Assembly (NCBI GenBank): GCA_905183005.1
Contig: CAJJDO010000124.1
Coordinates: 202,120 to 266,119, forward strand
Direction of reading: 5' to 3'
DNA from: Paramecium pentaurelia
Lineage: Eukaryota; Ciliophora; Oligohymenophorea; Peniculida; Parameciidae
Length of the DNA: 64,000 nt
How positions within the stretch are numbered: the stretch's first letter is position 1; each line of letters opens with the position of its first letter. The position numbers were made by a program, and so were the translations under genes. Below the pieces are notes generated by a model. It searched no databases and was not told the DNA's origin. It was given only the letters and a program-made list of their open reading frames with translations. This document shows positions 63,393 to 64,000 of the stretch, one piece after another.

Positions 63393-63788
63393 TCATAATG
63401 CTCTTGAAGATTCCAAAGCTTTCTTAATTAATTTATTCATTGCAAAAACATCTAGACCTCCAAATTAAGCAATATATTTCCCTTTCTCAAATAAATATAC
63501 ATATGGTAATGTAGTTGGAGCAAATTATTTGACTATTTGATGACATCCTTCTTTTTCATGATCCACAACAAAGATATTGATTGCACCTGTTTATTAGTTT
63601 AGTCTTTTTCTTTATTAATCCAATTCTTTTTTCATTTATGTTACTAAGTTTAGACTTGGTTAACACCTAAAAATTATGTTAATATAAAACCATTCTGCTG
63701 TAAATATTAAGATGGCCACTCTTTCTTCTATAAGAATAGATGATTTGAATTCATCTATATTTTGAAGTGGAATAATTTTTGAGTCCAT
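63393..63788 (-). CDS. Thioredoxin-like protein with CxxS active site
   Basis: 123 residues with one 24-nt intron that splits the active-site Trp codon. The fold marks are FTAEWCQPS (usual AxWCGPC), VDHEKEGCHQIVKQF, the cis-Pro in TTLPYVYLF, and FGGLDVFAMNKLIKKAL. The second active-site cysteine is Ser, so it cannot form the usual intramolecular disulfide; CxxS thioredoxins can act as isomerases or as trapping/monothiol proteins. The 24-nt intron has no in-frame TGA, so its retention would not truncate the protein. Convincing fold; the redox role is inference. Confidence 0.85.
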
Positions 63789-63816
63789 TTAATAAATTAA
63801 TTATTTACATACAATT

Positions 63817-64000
63817 TCATAATACACTTTTTTTACCAGCTGTGTTAATAAAGGTTCTTAATTACCATTCTACTATGGCTTCCTTTTATCCTATTGTACC
63901 TAAGGCTATTTTATATGGTTTTAATTCAAATCTTGGACCTTATTCATTTAAATCAACTTGATTAAATGATTTCTAATAAGTGTGATGTCTAAATGAAATC
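63817..64000 (-). CDS. IMP4-like Brix-domain protein, C-terminal part only
   Basis: 61 codons are visible; the rest lies beyond the window. The sequence NEQGPRFELKPYKIALGTIG followed by EAIVEWQLRTFINTAGKK matches the end of the Brix domain of IMP4, a U3 snoRNP protein that acts in pre-18S rRNA processing in the nucleolus. The stop lies 28 bp upstream of the thioredoxin-like gene start on the same strand. IMP4 rather than another Brix protein (BRX1, RPF1, RPF2, SSF1) is chosen from the GPRFELKPY and WxLRxFxNTA strings. Confidence 0.8.

Noticed and set aside
1..64000. Bacterial or organellar origin, or extensive pseudogenisation because of TAA/TAG in frames
   Set aside because: TAA and TAG occur exactly where Gln is expected in conserved proteins (MCM5, H2B, VPS18), only TGA ends genes, and short GT-AG introns are present.
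1..64000. tRNA, rRNA, transposon or insertion-sequence features
   Set aside because: I saw no cloverleaf-like segment with a B-box-like string, no rRNA motifs, and no transposase or terminal inverted repeats. A covariance search could still find small RNAs.

Overview
The window looks like macronuclear DNA of a ciliate of the Paramecium type. Reading frames close only when TAA and TAG are read as glutamine and TGA is the sole stop. Coding sequence is interrupted by about 70 tiny introns, almost all 20-35 nt, starting GTA and ending TAG or AAG. The DNA is very AT-rich and genes are packed tightly, with several gene boundaries 0-30 bp apart. For nearly every complete gene the spliced length is an exact multiple of three, which supports the exon models. 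A standard-code ORF scan breaks every real gene here, so all genes below were read by hand with the ciliate code. The genus is inferred from code and intron size; I cannot name the species.

Layout. 1-9.8 kb: three six-transmembrane K+ channels of the EAG/CNG type, the first cut by the window edge, interleaved with a membrane-tethered bZIP transcription factor (minus strand) and a small membrane protein. 9.9-13 kb: VPS18 of the HOPS/CORVET tethering complexes. 13-14.4 kb: a broken membrane-protein gene. 14.4-21.4 kb: three tandem hybrid histidine kinases. 21.7-25.5 kb: a tubulin-tyrosine-ligase-like enzyme. 25.9-30.2 kb: two MORN-repeat proteins flanking a cation/Ca2+ exchanger. 30.4-35.8 kb: a giant single-pass surface protein whose stop overlaps the start of a phosphatidylserine decarboxylase gene. 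36-42 kb: small unknown genes, a serine-carboxypeptidase-like pseudoenzyme and a polyQ ArfGAP. 42-44.5 kb: MCM5. 44.8-46.7 kb: a degenerate histidine-kinase-like protein. 47-49 kb: the exosome nuclease RRP6. 49.7-52 kb: two unknown proteins, one Gln-rich with a duplicated Cys motif. 52-54 kb: a secreted lectin/crystallin protein and a small unknown. 54.4-56.3 kb: a broken RING gene and a TDY MAP kinase. 57.4-60.3 kb: a fossil of the degenerate kinase, a coiled-coil protein and a STIMATE-like membrane protein. 60.9-64 kb: an auxilin-type J protein, histone H2B, a CxxS thioredoxin-like protein and the 3' end of an IMP4/Brix gene.

The genes are a typical eukaryotic mixture, not an operon. Themes that recur are membrane excitability and signalling (K+ channels, Ca2+ exchanger, histidine kinases, MAPK) and endomembrane traffic (VPS18, ArfGAP, auxilin). 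Every long (TAA)n/(ATT)n microsatellite lies inside a gene, in the frame that encodes polyglutamine.
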